From contig OY726557.1 of NCBI GenBank assembly GCA_963383645.1, forward strand, positions 128,678,103 to 128,742,102: a DNA stretch of 64,000 nt, in the 5' to 3' direction. Positions 33,975-44,305 of this stretch are shown one piece after another. The stretch's first letter is position 1; the number at the start of each line of letters is the position of its first letter. A program made the translations under genes and the position numbers. The notes under the pieces were generated by a model, which ran no database searches, was not told the DNA's origin, and saw only the letters and a program-made list of their open reading frames with translations. Source of the stretch: Muscardinus avellanarius (Eukaryota > Chordata > Mammalia > Rodentia > Gliridae).

Positions 33975-34485
33975 GTGAGGAGGTGCAGGGTCAGCCCTGC
34001 TCACTCTGTCCTCACCTTCTACCTTCCCTCCCTCCTTTGTCACTGTTCTCCATTGGGCCTGGCCCTGCTACATTTCCTTAAACACGCTGGACACCAGGAC
34101 CCCAGGACCTTTGCCTAGAGTATACATCCCCAAGATACCCTCTGGGCTCCTTCCTACTTGCTTTTAGGTCTTAGTCTAAATGCCATCTCAGAGAGAGAAT
34201 TTCCTGCACCATTTCAGCCCCACACAACCCACTTCTTTGCTCTATTTTCACCTCGGTATGTAAAATAGTCTGATAAACTCTGCAGTTATTTCTCTGGGCA
34301 ATCCCATCTCCCTTTCTTCTCTATTTTTTTTCTCTACAGTACTCATAACTGAAAACCAGCCATTCTATGTGTTTATTTTATTTAGATAATGAATCCCATG
34401 AGAACAGGATGTTTGTCCCCTTAGTACTGAAAGATAGCTGGGCACATTGTAGGTCTTGGAAAATATTGAATGAGTGAATTAGTTG
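33975..34485 (+). mobile_element. L2 LINE 3' end, long relic
   Basis: ccttaaacacgctggacacc, aggacctttgcctagagtat, ttaggtcttagtctaaatgc, catctcagagagagaatttc, tgcaccatttcag, tactcataactgaaaac, atgagaacaggatgtttgtc, gggcacattgtaggtcttgg, tattgaatgagtgaa follow the L2 3' end in order. Confidence 0.75.
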
Positions 34486-34599
34486 CTCATCACAGAAGTC
34501 AATAAAATCATCTCTATGAAGAGCCAGGCTGGTCCAATGGATATCTAGATATGTCTGCAATGATTTGAGGTGTGATTTTATTTCAGGTGGTCATAGATC

Positions 34600-34800
34600 T
34601 CCAGAGCAGTTCCATAGTTACAAGTCCTAATTCCAGAGTTCAAACCTATGAGCACTGGGCACAGTAATTAACAATCTCTTTCCACTTCCTCACTTTTGCA
34701 CTGAATAGTATATAGAACTTCTCTATGAGGATATGAGCATTAAATGAGGTAGCATGGCATTTCCATGGTCTCTACTCTATGAACGGATGCTCAATGCATC
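34600..34800 (+). mobile_element. MIR SINE fragment
   Basis: attccagagttcaaacctat, gggcacagtaattaacaatc, tctttccacttcctcacttt, atgaggatatgagcattaaa, tgaggtagcatgg follow MIR order from the tRNA-derived head to the tail side. Confidence 0.65.
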
Positions 34801-36117
34801 TCCGAGATGGGAAGAAAAAAATAGTTGTAGCTCAATTTCATGGGAGATGTGAATTATGCCTTTATATCTGGAAATTTGCTGGCTCTGTCTTGTGAAGTTC
34901 TCTTTCCTCATTGATGTCTCCTGCTGATGAAGGACAAATGACAACTTGACCAGAATATTTGAGAAGCTTCTAGCAATAGAAAGAGACTTGGTTTGGATCA
35001 TGTTTAAGGAAAGTTCCTTCCTACAGTCTAAGGAAGGTTTCTTTTTACAGTCTATGGTTCCTTCTTCCCCACTGCAGGGTTTTCATGAATCAAGAACACT
35101 GGTAGACACTTAAATTGGTAGAAGGGTTTGAAACTAAAAAGTAAATGTAATTGTGGAAGGTAAATTTCCTTTTACCATATCACTTTTTCCCAGGACTTGA
35201 GAACTTAGGCATAGAGTTAGCAACTACTCATTAACACACAGTTTACTAACTTTTCTGTATTCTCTTTGCCCCAGGATGGATGAAGAGGGTTAAATGGCAA
35301 TGATCATCGAGGCCTTGGAAGCTATAAAGCCTGAGGTAGAGAAATAAAGCACAGTGACATAGTGTAAATAATAGGATGGCATTCAGCAAAACGGGAACTT
35401 GGGGAATCATAACTGGAAAAACTTCCTTATGTCTCAGATCAGCTGGATGAAGAAATGGTCTCTGAGGGAGTCGGTGGGAGCCTTCACGCTTAGACTGTTT
35501 TGAAATCTGACTGGACTGAGCCCCAGAGGCCAGTACTGCCGGATCACTTGTTCTTTTTATGAGGAGGCAGAAGCATGAGTTAATGGGTCTTTTCCACCCT
35601 AACACCAATTTGTTGAATCAGAACTTGAGACTGTGTCTCTTACTCAGGTAACATATTCATTTTGGAATCAAATGGCAATAGTCCCAGTGCGGACCAGACA
35701 GCCACATATGGTAGCTATTTCTGAAAGCCTTTTCCATAGGTAAATGTAATAAACAAATAGTGATATTGACCCTTTTTCTTTTCTTCCTTCTCTCCCTCCC
35801 TCCCTCCCTTTTCCTTCTGTCTTTCTTTGTTTCCCCCCTTCTGCCTCTCCTTCTCCTCTCTGTCTTATTTTGTTGGGTTCTAGAAGCACAGGACATTTTA
35901 AGCAAAATGTTTTCACTATAGGTTCCTTAGGAATGAGTCAGGTTTTAGAGTCTCAAATACAGGTGAAGGTGTAAGAATGTCCTATAGGATGAAATAACAA
36001 AGAAAAAAAGTAGAGGGACATTGTCATATAGCTATTATAAATGGGGCCTAGATTCAATAAATCAATCATACTAGCTTTCACTATCAGGTATATCATTTTA
36101 AAATATCAGAAATGCCC
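34801..36117. other. Non-coding; pyrimidine tract at 35770-35865
   Basis: A C/T-only run (ctccctccctccctccc and flanks) sits at 35770-35865. The 120-codon minus frame (35246-35608) has no known domain. No gene called. Confidence 0.5.
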
Positions 36118-36330
36118 AGCCGGGCGTGGTGGCACATGCTTGTAACCCCCGCGCTTGGGAGGCTGAGACAGGAGGATCTCACAGGTTCAAAGCCAGCCTC
36201 AGCTGCTTAGTGAGGCTCCCAGCAGCTTACTGAGACCCCGTTTCTAAATAAAATATTAAATAGGTCTGGGAGTATAGCCCGGAGGTAGAAATCCCCTGGG
36301 TTTCACCCCTAATATCACCAAAAAAAAAAA
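36118..36330 (+). mobile_element. B1-dID SINE, class B
   Basis: Starts gccgggcgtggtggcacatg, has cacaggttcaaagccagcct and aataggtctgggagtatagc, and ends cccctaatatcacc plus A run. Target duplication atcagaaatgcc / atcagagatgcc at 36105-36116 and 36331-36342 (one mismatch). Confidence 0.95.
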
Positions 36331-36342
36331 ATCAGAGATGCC

Positions 36343-36969
36343 TAAAAATAATACTTGAACTCAGTGAGAGGGAGAATACAATGGGGAGAAGCCTTAAGTC
36401 TGAGTTCAGAATTACCCAAAATCTCTCACCATATTTCAAACCTGTCATGTAATTTCTTCACTTTCGACTCTGCTTTGCTGTACATCAATTCACAAAGCCA
36501 TCTCTTCCTGCTTCTCATACTACTTGGCCCTGAAATTCATCTGGGAAAAGTGAAACCATAATGCTTCCTCCAGGACAAGAGTAAGCAGAGGTAGAAGTAT
36601 GACCTTGTGGAGCAGTTACATCAGAAACAGCTGGGGCGTGAGAGATGGCTGCAGTCACGGCCAGCCACAGCACAGAGGCGCAGGCACCATCCTCAGGCCA
36701 GAGCCCAACAGTTCTTAATTCTACCTTGACAGGGAGGCACTGAGAGACAGAGCGGGGAAGAAGCAAGTGTCTGCCCCTGTGTATTTTTAGAGAAATAAAC
36801 TGTGGACTTATTCTGAATTCAGACAAATACTCTCTACATCCTCTGCACGAATGCTGTTCTGAGCAGTGTGGATTTCTGTTTGCATGCCTGCCTTGGCTCT
36901 CACAGGGTGGAAGCAGGGACTGGGAGCACTTCATCAACAAAGTGTATGCATTCACACCTTATGTATTTT
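36343..36969. other. Non-coding; longest unexplained open frame
   Basis: Holds a 146-codon minus frame (36515-36955), the longest in the window free of simple repeats. It has no domain, signal peptide or transmembrane pattern I recognise and no splice or promoter context. I do not call it a gene. Confidence 0.45.
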
Positions 36970-36980
36970 CCTGGCCTTTT

Positions 36981-37187
36981 TTCTTTTTTTGTGATGCTGG
37001 AGATTGAACCGAGAGGCATTCTACCTCCAAGTTATACCCCTAGCCCTATCTTATTTTTATTTTGAAACAGGATTTCCCAGTAGGTTAATGAGAATCTCAC
37101 TACTTTCTGAGGTGTCCTTGAACCTGGGATCCTCCTGTGTCAGCCTCCCAAGTACTAGGATTATAGACAGGTGCCACTTCTGGCTTC
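36981..37187 (-). mobile_element. B1-dID SINE, class D, minus strand
   Basis: tgctggagattgaaccgaga (ID half), attttgaaacaggatttccc, reversed B1 half ending gtgccacttctggct. Perfect 11-bp target duplication cctggcctttt at 36970-36980 and 37188-37198, remarkable for a diverged copy. Confidence 0.93.
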
Positions 37188-37421
37188 CCTGGCCTTTTAA
37201 TGCCCATTATCTACCTGTTTGATATACATTCACACTCCAAGTTTTTCACCAATGTTATTAACTTAGTGCCTCCCCCACATGACAATAGACATCATTTTTA
37301 TTCCACTTTATATGATCCTGCATGAATCTGACACACAGAATCATCTTCACTGTCTGAACCTGAAACCAAGGGAGAAGGAGGTAAGAAGATGAAAACTTTA
37401 AAAATAAGACAGGTAATTTTA

Positions 37422-37636
37422 GCTGGGCGTGGTGGCACACGCTTTTAATCCCAGCATTTCGGAGGTTGAAACAGGAGGATCTTGCTTCTTGGCCAATAGT
37501 GAGGCCTTTTGCAACTCAATGAGACCCTGTTTCAAAATAAAGAATAAAAAATAGGGCTGGGGTGTTGCTCGGAGGTAGAATGCCCCTGGGTTCCATACCA
37601 GTACTGCAAAAAAAAAAAAAAAAAAAAAAAAAAAAG
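37422..37636 (+). mobile_element. B1-dID SINE, class A-like, long A tail
   Basis: Starts gctgggcgtggtggcacacg, has tttcaaaataaagaataaaa and ends gggttccataccagtactgc plus about 28 A. The B1 half has lost most of the 'gcggacagcctcagctac' block. Target duplication of 18 bp with one mismatch: 37404-37421 and 37637-37654 (ataagacaggtaatttta). Confidence 0.96.
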
Positions 37637-37654
37637 ATAAGACAAGTAATTTTA

Positions 37655-38788
37655 TTGACACCCAATGAATATTTTTTTCTGTTGTAAATGTTATTGGAAA
37701 TGCAGTAGCCCAATCAGAAAAGCAAAAACTTGGCAATAAATACGTAGCTTTCTACCTTCAGATTTAGAGCCCATTTTGTTAAATCAAAGGGATTTATTTT
37801 CTTCATTTGAATCTTTTTTTGTCTTCATTTTTATTCATGGGTGGGGGACCCAGCCTTTTCTGCTTTGCAATCCAAGCTGTTTTTTTTTTCCAGACAATTG
37901 CAGAGACTCTCTTTATGAAATCTATTGTCTCACATCTGCAAGTCTTGTCTTCTGCTGGAAGAAGAGTGGTTGTTGTAATTGAGTAATAGGGAGTGAGATC
38001 TGTCTCAGCCTTCTGCATATTTCATTAATCACCAAGTGGTAAATAGGAAGCCTCTGCCCTCTATTTATAGTATAATTGGATGTATTTCATGACACTGGCT
38101 ACACATCTGGTCACACTGCAAAGCACATTTGCAGTAACCTTCCCTTTTTGAACTCCTAATGTATTACAGACTCCAGAAAAATGTCTGCAGATATCAAAAA
38201 CAAAAGGTAGTGAAAACCCCTATAAAGGACACTTCCATAGGTTTTCAAGGCCAGTGTCAATCTGTGGGAAATGTTGGTGGATGCAGAAACCTTGAATTGA
38301 GTAACACAATAAAAGACTTTAATGGTAATGTAAATACAAAACGCAATGTTAAGGCCTTAGGGATCTTGGTGACCAGAGCCAATTAGATGATGTTGGCAGT
38401 GGATTCTAATTCTTTGCACAATCATACATTCACATACATCTGTATATAAATTGAGTTCCCACATGTGGATTCATAATTTGAGGAAGACTGTTTTTCATTA
38501 GCCTGGGAAGGAATTTGTTCCACATTTTTGAGAGACTTTAATTCTATATAGGGAGAGAGTGGAAGAAGGAATCTATCTAAGTACTGGATTTAAAATATAT
38601 AATAATCAAATAGAGAGCTTTATAGTCCAAAGAAGTAACTAATCCAAAATTAAATTGCTCAGTGATTTTTAAAGAGCAAGATAAAATGCAGTAGTGCCCA
38701 CTTCACCCAGAATATCAGCTTTCTGGATAGCATTTAGCAAGTGGGATTGGTAGAGGAGATAATAGTACCAACATGAAGAGTATAACTT
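37655..38788. other. Unique non-coding DNA with a MEF2-type site
   Basis: No repeat recognised in about 1.1 kb. ctatttatag at 38061-38070 is a perfect MEF2 consensus; TAAT cores are at 37976 and 38024. No gene seen. Confidence 0.5.
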
Positions 38789-38964
38789 GTTGGACATTGT
38801 GGGGTATGCCAATAATCCCCATACTTGGGAGGCAGATACAGGGGGATCACAGGTTCCTGGCCAGTCTCTGCAACTTTGTGAGACACTGTTTCAAAATAAA
38901 AGAATAAAATAGGGCTGAGGGTAGAGATCAGAGTTAGAATGCCCCTGGGTTCAGTCCCTAGTAA

Positions 38965-38965
<1 letters not shown>
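38789..38965 (+). mobile_element. B1-dID SINE, class D
   Basis: Degraded start (gttggacattgtggggtatg), then acttgggaggcagatacagg and gcccctgggttcagtcccta. Runs into an (AG)n tail. Confidence 0.85.

Positions 38966-39028
<63 letters not shown>
38966..39028. repeat. (AG)n microsatellite between opposed SINEs
   Basis: About 30 AG units: tail of the plus-strand SINE on the left, next to a minus-strand SINE body on the right. Confidence 0.96.
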
Positions 39029-39030
<2 letters not shown>

Positions 39031-39037
39031 ATGAGAG

Positions 39038-39182
39038 GCCCCATTTTGTTTCTACTTTGAAATAGGGTCTTGCTAGGTTAATGAGAGTCTCGCTGTTTGC
39101 TGAGGCTGTCCTTGAACCTATGATCTTCCTGTCTCAGCCCCCCCAAGTACTAGGATTAGAAGCATGTGCCACCATGACTGGC
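39038..39182 (-). mobile_element. B1 half of a SINE, minus strand
   Basis: ccccattttgtttctacttt, gaaatagggtcttgctaggt, tgaggctgtccttgaaccta and ccaagtactaggattagaag to ccatgactggc. The ID half that should lie to the left is missing. Confidence 0.87.
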
Positions 39183-39311
39183 AAGATGTTTGTACTTATT
39201 AGTCAGTGCTAATGGTTCCTAGTTAGCATTTCCTAAGGTTAATAATTATAGGCTTAACCAACTCTATGTTCCCATGTTCACCCTTTCCGGATATCTTTTG
39301 TGACCTCAAGG

Positions 39312-39452
39312 TCAGAAATTATCAAACATTAAAGTACCAAAGAGTCACCTACGTGCTTGTTCAAAGCCTAGACTGGAGCCATACTCAAAGACTGGTTAGA
39401 GATCTGAGTCACGGGTTCCGCATTTTTAACAAACACTATACAGATAACTCAC
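39312..39452 (+). mobile_element. MER5-like non-autonomous hAT relic
   Basis: aattatcaaacattaaagta, ccaaagagtcacctacgtgc, ttgttcaaagcctagactgg, agatctgagtcacgggttcc and gcatttttaacaaacac follow MER5A order ('agcatcacctgggaacttgttagaaatgc...gaatcagaaactctgg...ttttaacaag'). Confidence 0.6.
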
Positions 39453-39953
39453 AAGCAAGTGATGTATAAAGTTCACTTTTGCACACCCTATTTTTCTACG
39501 TCATATTCTTTTTTCTCTCAAATTCTAAAAATATTTCGGAGGATTATAGTGATAGAACTTATTCTTGATTATTGGGCAGTAAGTCATTGCTCTCATACTG
39601 TCTAAGGCAACTGTGTTTAAGGGCTTTGAAGAATGATTTACTCTCCAATAAAACTCAACACCTAATCAATAACTTTATCCCAAGGAGAGCTTGAATGATC
39701 ACCATTCATTTTGTTCCAAGATGTAAATCAGATGAAAGGAGAGAGTCGTCGGTAAAATAGACATCCATATTTACACTTATATTATTGTATAACTATAATA
39801 TCATTTTAACATATCAAATAATATTCTGCATTGCTCATCAGATGAAAATTACAAGTTATTTGTTTTCTATCACTAATCAATAATTTCACTATCAGTAATT
39901 TATGGTACTGGCAGAGTTTATTGGAAGATAGAGCAAAAACATTTTGTATTATT
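39453..39953. other. AT-rich, non-coding
   Basis: No gene or repeat recognised. Confidence 0.6.
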
Positions 39954-39971
39954 TAAATATTAAAAAAAATT

Positions 39972-40187
39972 GCCAGGCATGGTGGCGCATGCTTGTAATA
40001 CCAGCACTTGGGAGGCTGAGACAGGAGGATAGCACAGGTTCGAACCAGCCTCAGCTATTTAGTGAGGCTCTCAGAAACTTAGTGAGGCCCTGTTTCCAAA
40101 TAAAATAGAAAATAGGTCTGGGAATGTAGCCTGAAGGTAGAAAGCCTCTGGGTTCCAGCTCCAGCACCACAAAAATAGATAAATAAG
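39972..40187 (+). mobile_element. B1-dID SINE, class B
   Basis: Starts gccaggcatggtggcgcatg, has gcacaggttcgaaccagcct and ends ttccagctccagcaccac plus a GATA/AAAT-rich tail. Perfect 14-bp target duplication taaatattaaaaaa at 39954-39967 and 40188-40201. Confidence 0.96.
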
Positions 40188-40201
40188 TAAATATTAAAAA
40201 A

Positions 40202-40958
40202 TAATTTGCTTTTCTTATACTTATTTTGTTCTGAGTTACCCGAACACTTGTAGGAAATTTCATTTCTGTCCTAATTACCCAATAACCATCTAATTTGTAT
40301 GTATATTTTTTAAATGTCATATTCTATTCCATCTCTGGTCATGACTATCTCTACCAAGTCTTCTTGTCTTCAGTGAGTGAAATCATCAACAGAAGAGAAG
40401 GAATGACTTAATTTAACATGAAAAAATTATGCAAGGAAGGATTTAGGGTCCTGCAGATGTTTCCAAGCTGAAATACCAGCTGGCATTGTAGTTGTTTGTG
40501 TGGAGTGGAATCCCATAAGTCAATGAAAGGAGACAATCAGTTTTAGCTGACTCAATTTTTTTATTTCCATTTTTCTAACATAGTTGAATGTGATGAAAAT
40601 TGTTTGAAAATAAGAGGCTTATGGTTAAGTACATTACCATACTCTGCTGCAAAAAAAAAAAAAACAAATTGCCTGGTGACGTGACAAATTTCTAGAAATA
40701 CTGCCTGGTAAAGGTTGTTCAAATGTGGTGGAATCTCTGTTAATTATTGTGACCACCGATGCTGTTGTTGGTACTACAAATAATTAGAATAACTCAGCTT
40801 TATCATGTACATTCTACTAAGAGTTTAAAGCTCTTTACAAATAAAAGAGTAATTGGAATTATCTTATGTCTAGCCATGGGTACTAGAGATGTTGGAAACA
40901 CAATATGGTAGAAATTTGTACCATCCATCTTAAAATGACAGATATACTGTTTCCTGGC
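40202..40958. other. Non-coding, no assigned repeat
   Basis: No gene or repeat recognised. A 14-base A run at 40651-40664. Confidence 0.6.
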
Positions 40959-40989
<31 letters not shown>

Positions 40990-41007
40990 ATAATAATATT
41001 AATAATA
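40959..41007. repeat. Self-complementary (AAT)n/(ATT)n tract
   Basis: Blocks of AAT, then ATT, then AAT, ATT, AAT. The junction aataataatattattatt is a palindrome that can fold on itself. Confidence 0.93.
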
Positions 41008-41285
41008 GCTAATAGTTACTCAATATTTGCCATATCTTAAGTATTTTACTCAGTGCTTATTATATGTCAAGTATTTTGCGTGCAGTATGTAATTTCATTG
41101 ACTGTGGTATTTAAATATCATTATTAAACTCATCCTGCAAATAAGAACACTGGGAACAAAAAAATGTCAAATAAGTTTTCTAAGCTTGCCCAGCTGATGC
41201 TAAAACAGTGATTCACACTCAGTTTGGATTTCAGAACTTCTGGGCTCCTAACCATTTACGATATTAGGCTATCCGGTCCTTATAA
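41005..41285 (-). mobile_element. MIR SINE, antisense, nearly full length
   Basis: agctaatagttactcaatat, cagtgcttattatatgtcaa, aactcatcctgcaaataaga, acactgggaacaaaaaaatg, ttctaagcttgcccagctga, cactcagtttggatttcaga follow the reverse complement of MIR from end to end. Confidence 0.75.
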
Positions 41286-41379
41286 TTTGTTAGAAAATAT
41301 TTAGGAGATAATAGAAACAATTAAAGAGTTGGAATAGCAGATTGGCAGTTTCTTCTCCTGGCCAGTGTCAAAGTCAACA

Positions 41380-41475
41380 TTAATAGGCCAACAGGTATTG
41401 CTAAGCATTTATGAAAAGCCAGTAGTAATTTTAGGGGCTGTGGATATTGGTATGAGCGAGGTGCTCAGAAAAACA
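41380..41475 (-). mobile_element. L2 LINE 3' end fragment, antisense
   Basis: ccaacaggtattgctaagca, tttatgaaaagccagtagta and gggctgtggatattggtatg follow 'caacaaatatttattgagc...ctaggcactggggatac'. Confidence 0.45.
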
Positions 41476-41593
41476 ATGTCAGAGATAAAACCTAAACAAT
41501 CAATGTTTTATTTGTAGTAACTAATATAAGGAGAAAGTCAGGCAAGGTGCTGGAGAAGCTCTCCTTAGTGGTGCTTAGACAAAATAAAGTCAA

Positions 41594-41738
41594 ACTTGAG
41601 AGGTTGAGATAGGAGGACCACACCACAAACTCCAGGACAGTCTCTGCAACTTAGCAAGATCCTGTTTCAAAATAAAAAAAAAAAAAATGGGGGCATAGCC
41701 CAGGAATGAATGCCCCTGGATTCAGTCTCTAGTATCAT
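41594..41738 (+). mobile_element. B1-dID SINE, class D, 5'-truncated
   Basis: Begins in mid-B1 (tgagaggttgagataggagg), then gcaacttagcaagatcctgt, a 13-base A linker and an ID half ending ggattcagtctctagtatca. Confidence 0.85.
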
Positions 41739-42110
41739 AAAAATAAATATATAATTGAAGTCAAGAGGTGGTCTCTACAGGGAGCACACTGATCTAGGCA
41801 TAGAACTAATTTTCTACCATGTCGTTTCAGATGACCTCAATGAAGAAACACTTGTATTGACATGTGGAAAATTCCTCAGTGAGGACTTCTAAATTCTCTA
41901 CTCCTTGAAGGTGAATTGGATGGAGTAGAAATTAAGGCATTCTTCGGGGTGATTTTTCTGCTCTACCAATATCCCATTGCTCTCTTTTAAATTGAGTAAC
42001 TTAAAATCGGGCCATTTTGCCACAGCTCGGATGTGTGCAGTACGATGAGACTTCACCAAAATGCAATCACTCAAAGACAGCAGCAGCCTTTCACAAGAAA
42101 CAGAAGGTTG

Positions 42111-42168
42111 TAGTGGTACAGTGCAGAGAAGAAAGCTCCTAGTGGTATAGTGCAGGGAGGAAAGCTCT
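42111..42168. repeat. 29-bp tandem duplication, diverged
   Basis: Two adjacent 29-bp units beginning tagtggta and ending gaaagctc(c/t). They differ at four positions, all transitions. Confidence 0.92.
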
Positions 42169-43446
42169 GTAGCCCTCCCCAAGCTATTCTGATTCCTGCA
42201 ACATCATCTTCTTAATTGAGCAAAGTCACTGATGAACTTGAGACACCTAGTAAGATGAAACTTTCTTTTTTGCTTTTGAGCAATACTGTGCCCTTCGCTT
42301 TGAAAAGTAACCAGAGGTCTCCATGCAAACTTCTGATAAGAGACTCTATCTTCCTCCAGATGCTATGCATCTGTTGCATGTAGTTTATAACAACCTGTCG
42401 GGTGGGGTTTTCTAATACATCTCCCATTGGCCAGAGCTGCTCCCGAAGCCCTCCATGTGAAGGGCTGGGACTAATCATACCACATGTCTACTCATGAAAT
42501 TATTAATGACAACCTTCTGTGGTTGGTGTTTGGCAGACAGATATTATTTAGCATGTGGCTGGCATATATTTGGCCAGAAAACCCACTCACTCAGCATATA
42601 GCTGAGTGGGTTCATTAATCTGCTGACTGGGGGCAAAGTTCAACTCAAAGCTTCTACCTCACCTAGGATTGGCTGAACCACGATCAATGGTATTTGTTAA
42701 AGAAAAAAGTAGGTGCATATCCAGGCAAGATTGTAAGCTAAAGTCAAAAGTGGTGATGTTTTCTGTAAGAGTACAGCTCTTCCCAGTACAAGATAGTCCA
42801 ATCATCTGGTTGAAAGGTTATATATTAGGTTTTAAGATTCACAGAGTACCCAGTCTTCAGTCTGAAATTTCGTCTTTTGAGCATTGTCAGTATTTCTCAG
42901 TGTTTTGTCAAATTCCACATTCAGGGATTACCTTAAAATTCCAATTGTGATGTGAGGGTGGGGGATAACTGAAAGTGTTTATATTGTTTCCAAATATGTC
43001 AGAGACTTCTAGGCACAGTGTGTAAAGCACTTGTTTCTCAGTCATATTCAAATCTTCAGGCTCATTCCACATTCCTTCTTCAGAGTGCCACGGGCACTAT
43101 TTCCAGATTCATACTGTACCTTGCAAGATGAATCAAATTAAATATCCTAGGAGCCCTTCACCACTATTATGGTATTTCAGAAATAAGACATTACTTTCTG
43201 AGATTCAATTCATATGAGTTGATGCAAAATTAAAGTGTACCTAATATTCATAATAATAAGTTAAGAAGACATAGTTTGCTGTACAAACTAGCCATGCTGC
43301 CACTCAGAAGGGTCAGCATTAAATTCTTACACTCAGCCACCACATACCTATCCTGAAGTTCCTGCTAATAAACTTGTTGCCAAATTTCAACAATTTATAG
43401 TAGCTAGGTTCCCTATAATGTAACAATATATTCCCCTTCAGTGTAG

Positions 43447-43516
43447 ATCCTTCCTTCCTTTCTCCCTCCCTTCCTTTCTTACCTACCTACCTCCCTTCTT
43501 TCATTCCTTTCTTCTG
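43447..43516. repeat. (CCTT)n-like polypyrimidine tract
   Basis: C/T-only apart from a few A in an ACCT stretch (ttacctacctacctccc). Confidence 0.9.
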
Positions 43517-43649
43517 CAGTGCAACTAGCCAAACACTTCCTTAAACAAAATAGTAAGAGCAAAATAAAATAAAGTTTGCGTATCCCACTGAATTAAGTAA
43601 AGGAAAGGAAAGTTGATTCCTAAAGTCCAAAAACAACATGAAAAACTGT

Positions 43650-43838
43650 CTCATGGTATAAAGTCATTTAAGTCCTTTATATGTTCTAGGTATTAGACCT
43701 CTGTCAGAGCGATAGCTAGTAAAGATCTTCTCCCATTCTGCAGGCTTTCTCTTTAGACCCTTAGTGGTTTCCTTTTATTTCCAGAAACTTTTTAGTTTAA
43801 TGCCACCCCACTTATTAATCATTTTTATAATTTCCTGA
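43650..43838 (-). mobile_element. LINE-1 ORF2 fragment, antisense
   Basis: aagatcttctcccattctgc, aggctttctctttaga and aactttttagtttaatgcca are the reverse complement of the ORF2 part seen sense at 52940-53010. Ends at the SINE on the right. Confidence 0.85.
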
Positions 43839-43992
43839 GCACAGGTTCAAAGCCAGCCTCAGCTACTTAGTGAGGCTCTCAGCAACTTAGTGAGACCCTG
43901 TTTCCAAATAAAAAAGTATAAAATAGGTTTGGGAGTATAGCCTGGAGGTAGAAAAGCCCCTGGATTCCATTCTCAGTACCAAAGATAAAAAA
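43839..43992 (+). mobile_element. B1-dID SINE, class B, 5'-truncated
   Basis: Begins in mid-B1 at gcacaggttcaaagccagcc, then aaataggtttgggagtatag and ends ggattccattctcagtacc. The first 70 or so bases of the SINE are missing exactly at the L1 junction. Confidence 0.9.
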
Positions 43993-44004
43993 ATAAAGTA
44001 AAAA

Positions 44005-44053
44005 TAAATTATGATGTGAGACTATAATACACCAATAAAAGCACATTAAAAAA
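44005..44053 (+). mobile_element. LINE-1 3' terminus, short
   Basis: ttatgatgtgagactataat, acaccaataaaagcac and A run match the last 50 bases of the L1 copies at 9400-9450 and 53990-54045. Confidence 0.7.
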
Positions 44054-44065
44054 AATACAAGATCT

Positions 44066-44246
44066 AGCCAGACATGGTGGTGCATGCTTATAATCTCAGC
44101 ATTTGGGAGGCTGAGACAGGAGGATCGTGGTTCTCAGAGAGCATAGGCTACTTAGTGAGGCCTTTTGCAATTCAATGAAACCCTGTTTCAAAATAAAGAA
44201 TGAAAAATAGAGCTAGGGATGTTGCCCCTGGGTTCCATCCCCAGTA

Positions 44247-44286
<40 letters not shown>

Positions 44287-44293
44287 ACACACA
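44066..44293 (+). mobile_element. B1-dID SINE, class A-like, with (CA)n tail
   Basis: Starts gccagacatggtggtgcatg and ends gggttccatccccagtacta, then (CA)n to 44293. The middle of the ID half is deleted (agggatgttgcccctggg). Target duplication aatacaagatct / aatagaagatct at 44054-44065 and 44294-44305 (one mismatch). Confidence 0.95.
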
Positions 44294-44305
44294 AATAGAA
44301 GATCT

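Larger units (their letters stand above)
41739..43649. other. Non-coding with local duplications
   Basis: No gene recognised in about 1.9 kb. Contains the 29-bp tandem pair at 42111-42168, a hairpin at 42580-42612 and a pyrimidine tract at 43447-43516. Frames of 88-94 codons (41898-42182, 42212-42478 minus; 42669-42950 plus) have no known domain. Confidence 0.5.

Noticed and set aside
35246..35608. 120-codon minus frame as a candidate gene
   Set aside because: No recognisable domain, no exon neighbours and no promoter; length is within chance for 64 kb of six frames.
35641..35655. Splice-donor-like cag/gtaa after the 35246-35608 region
   Set aside because: A single donor-like motif is expected by chance; no matching acceptor or conserved frame.
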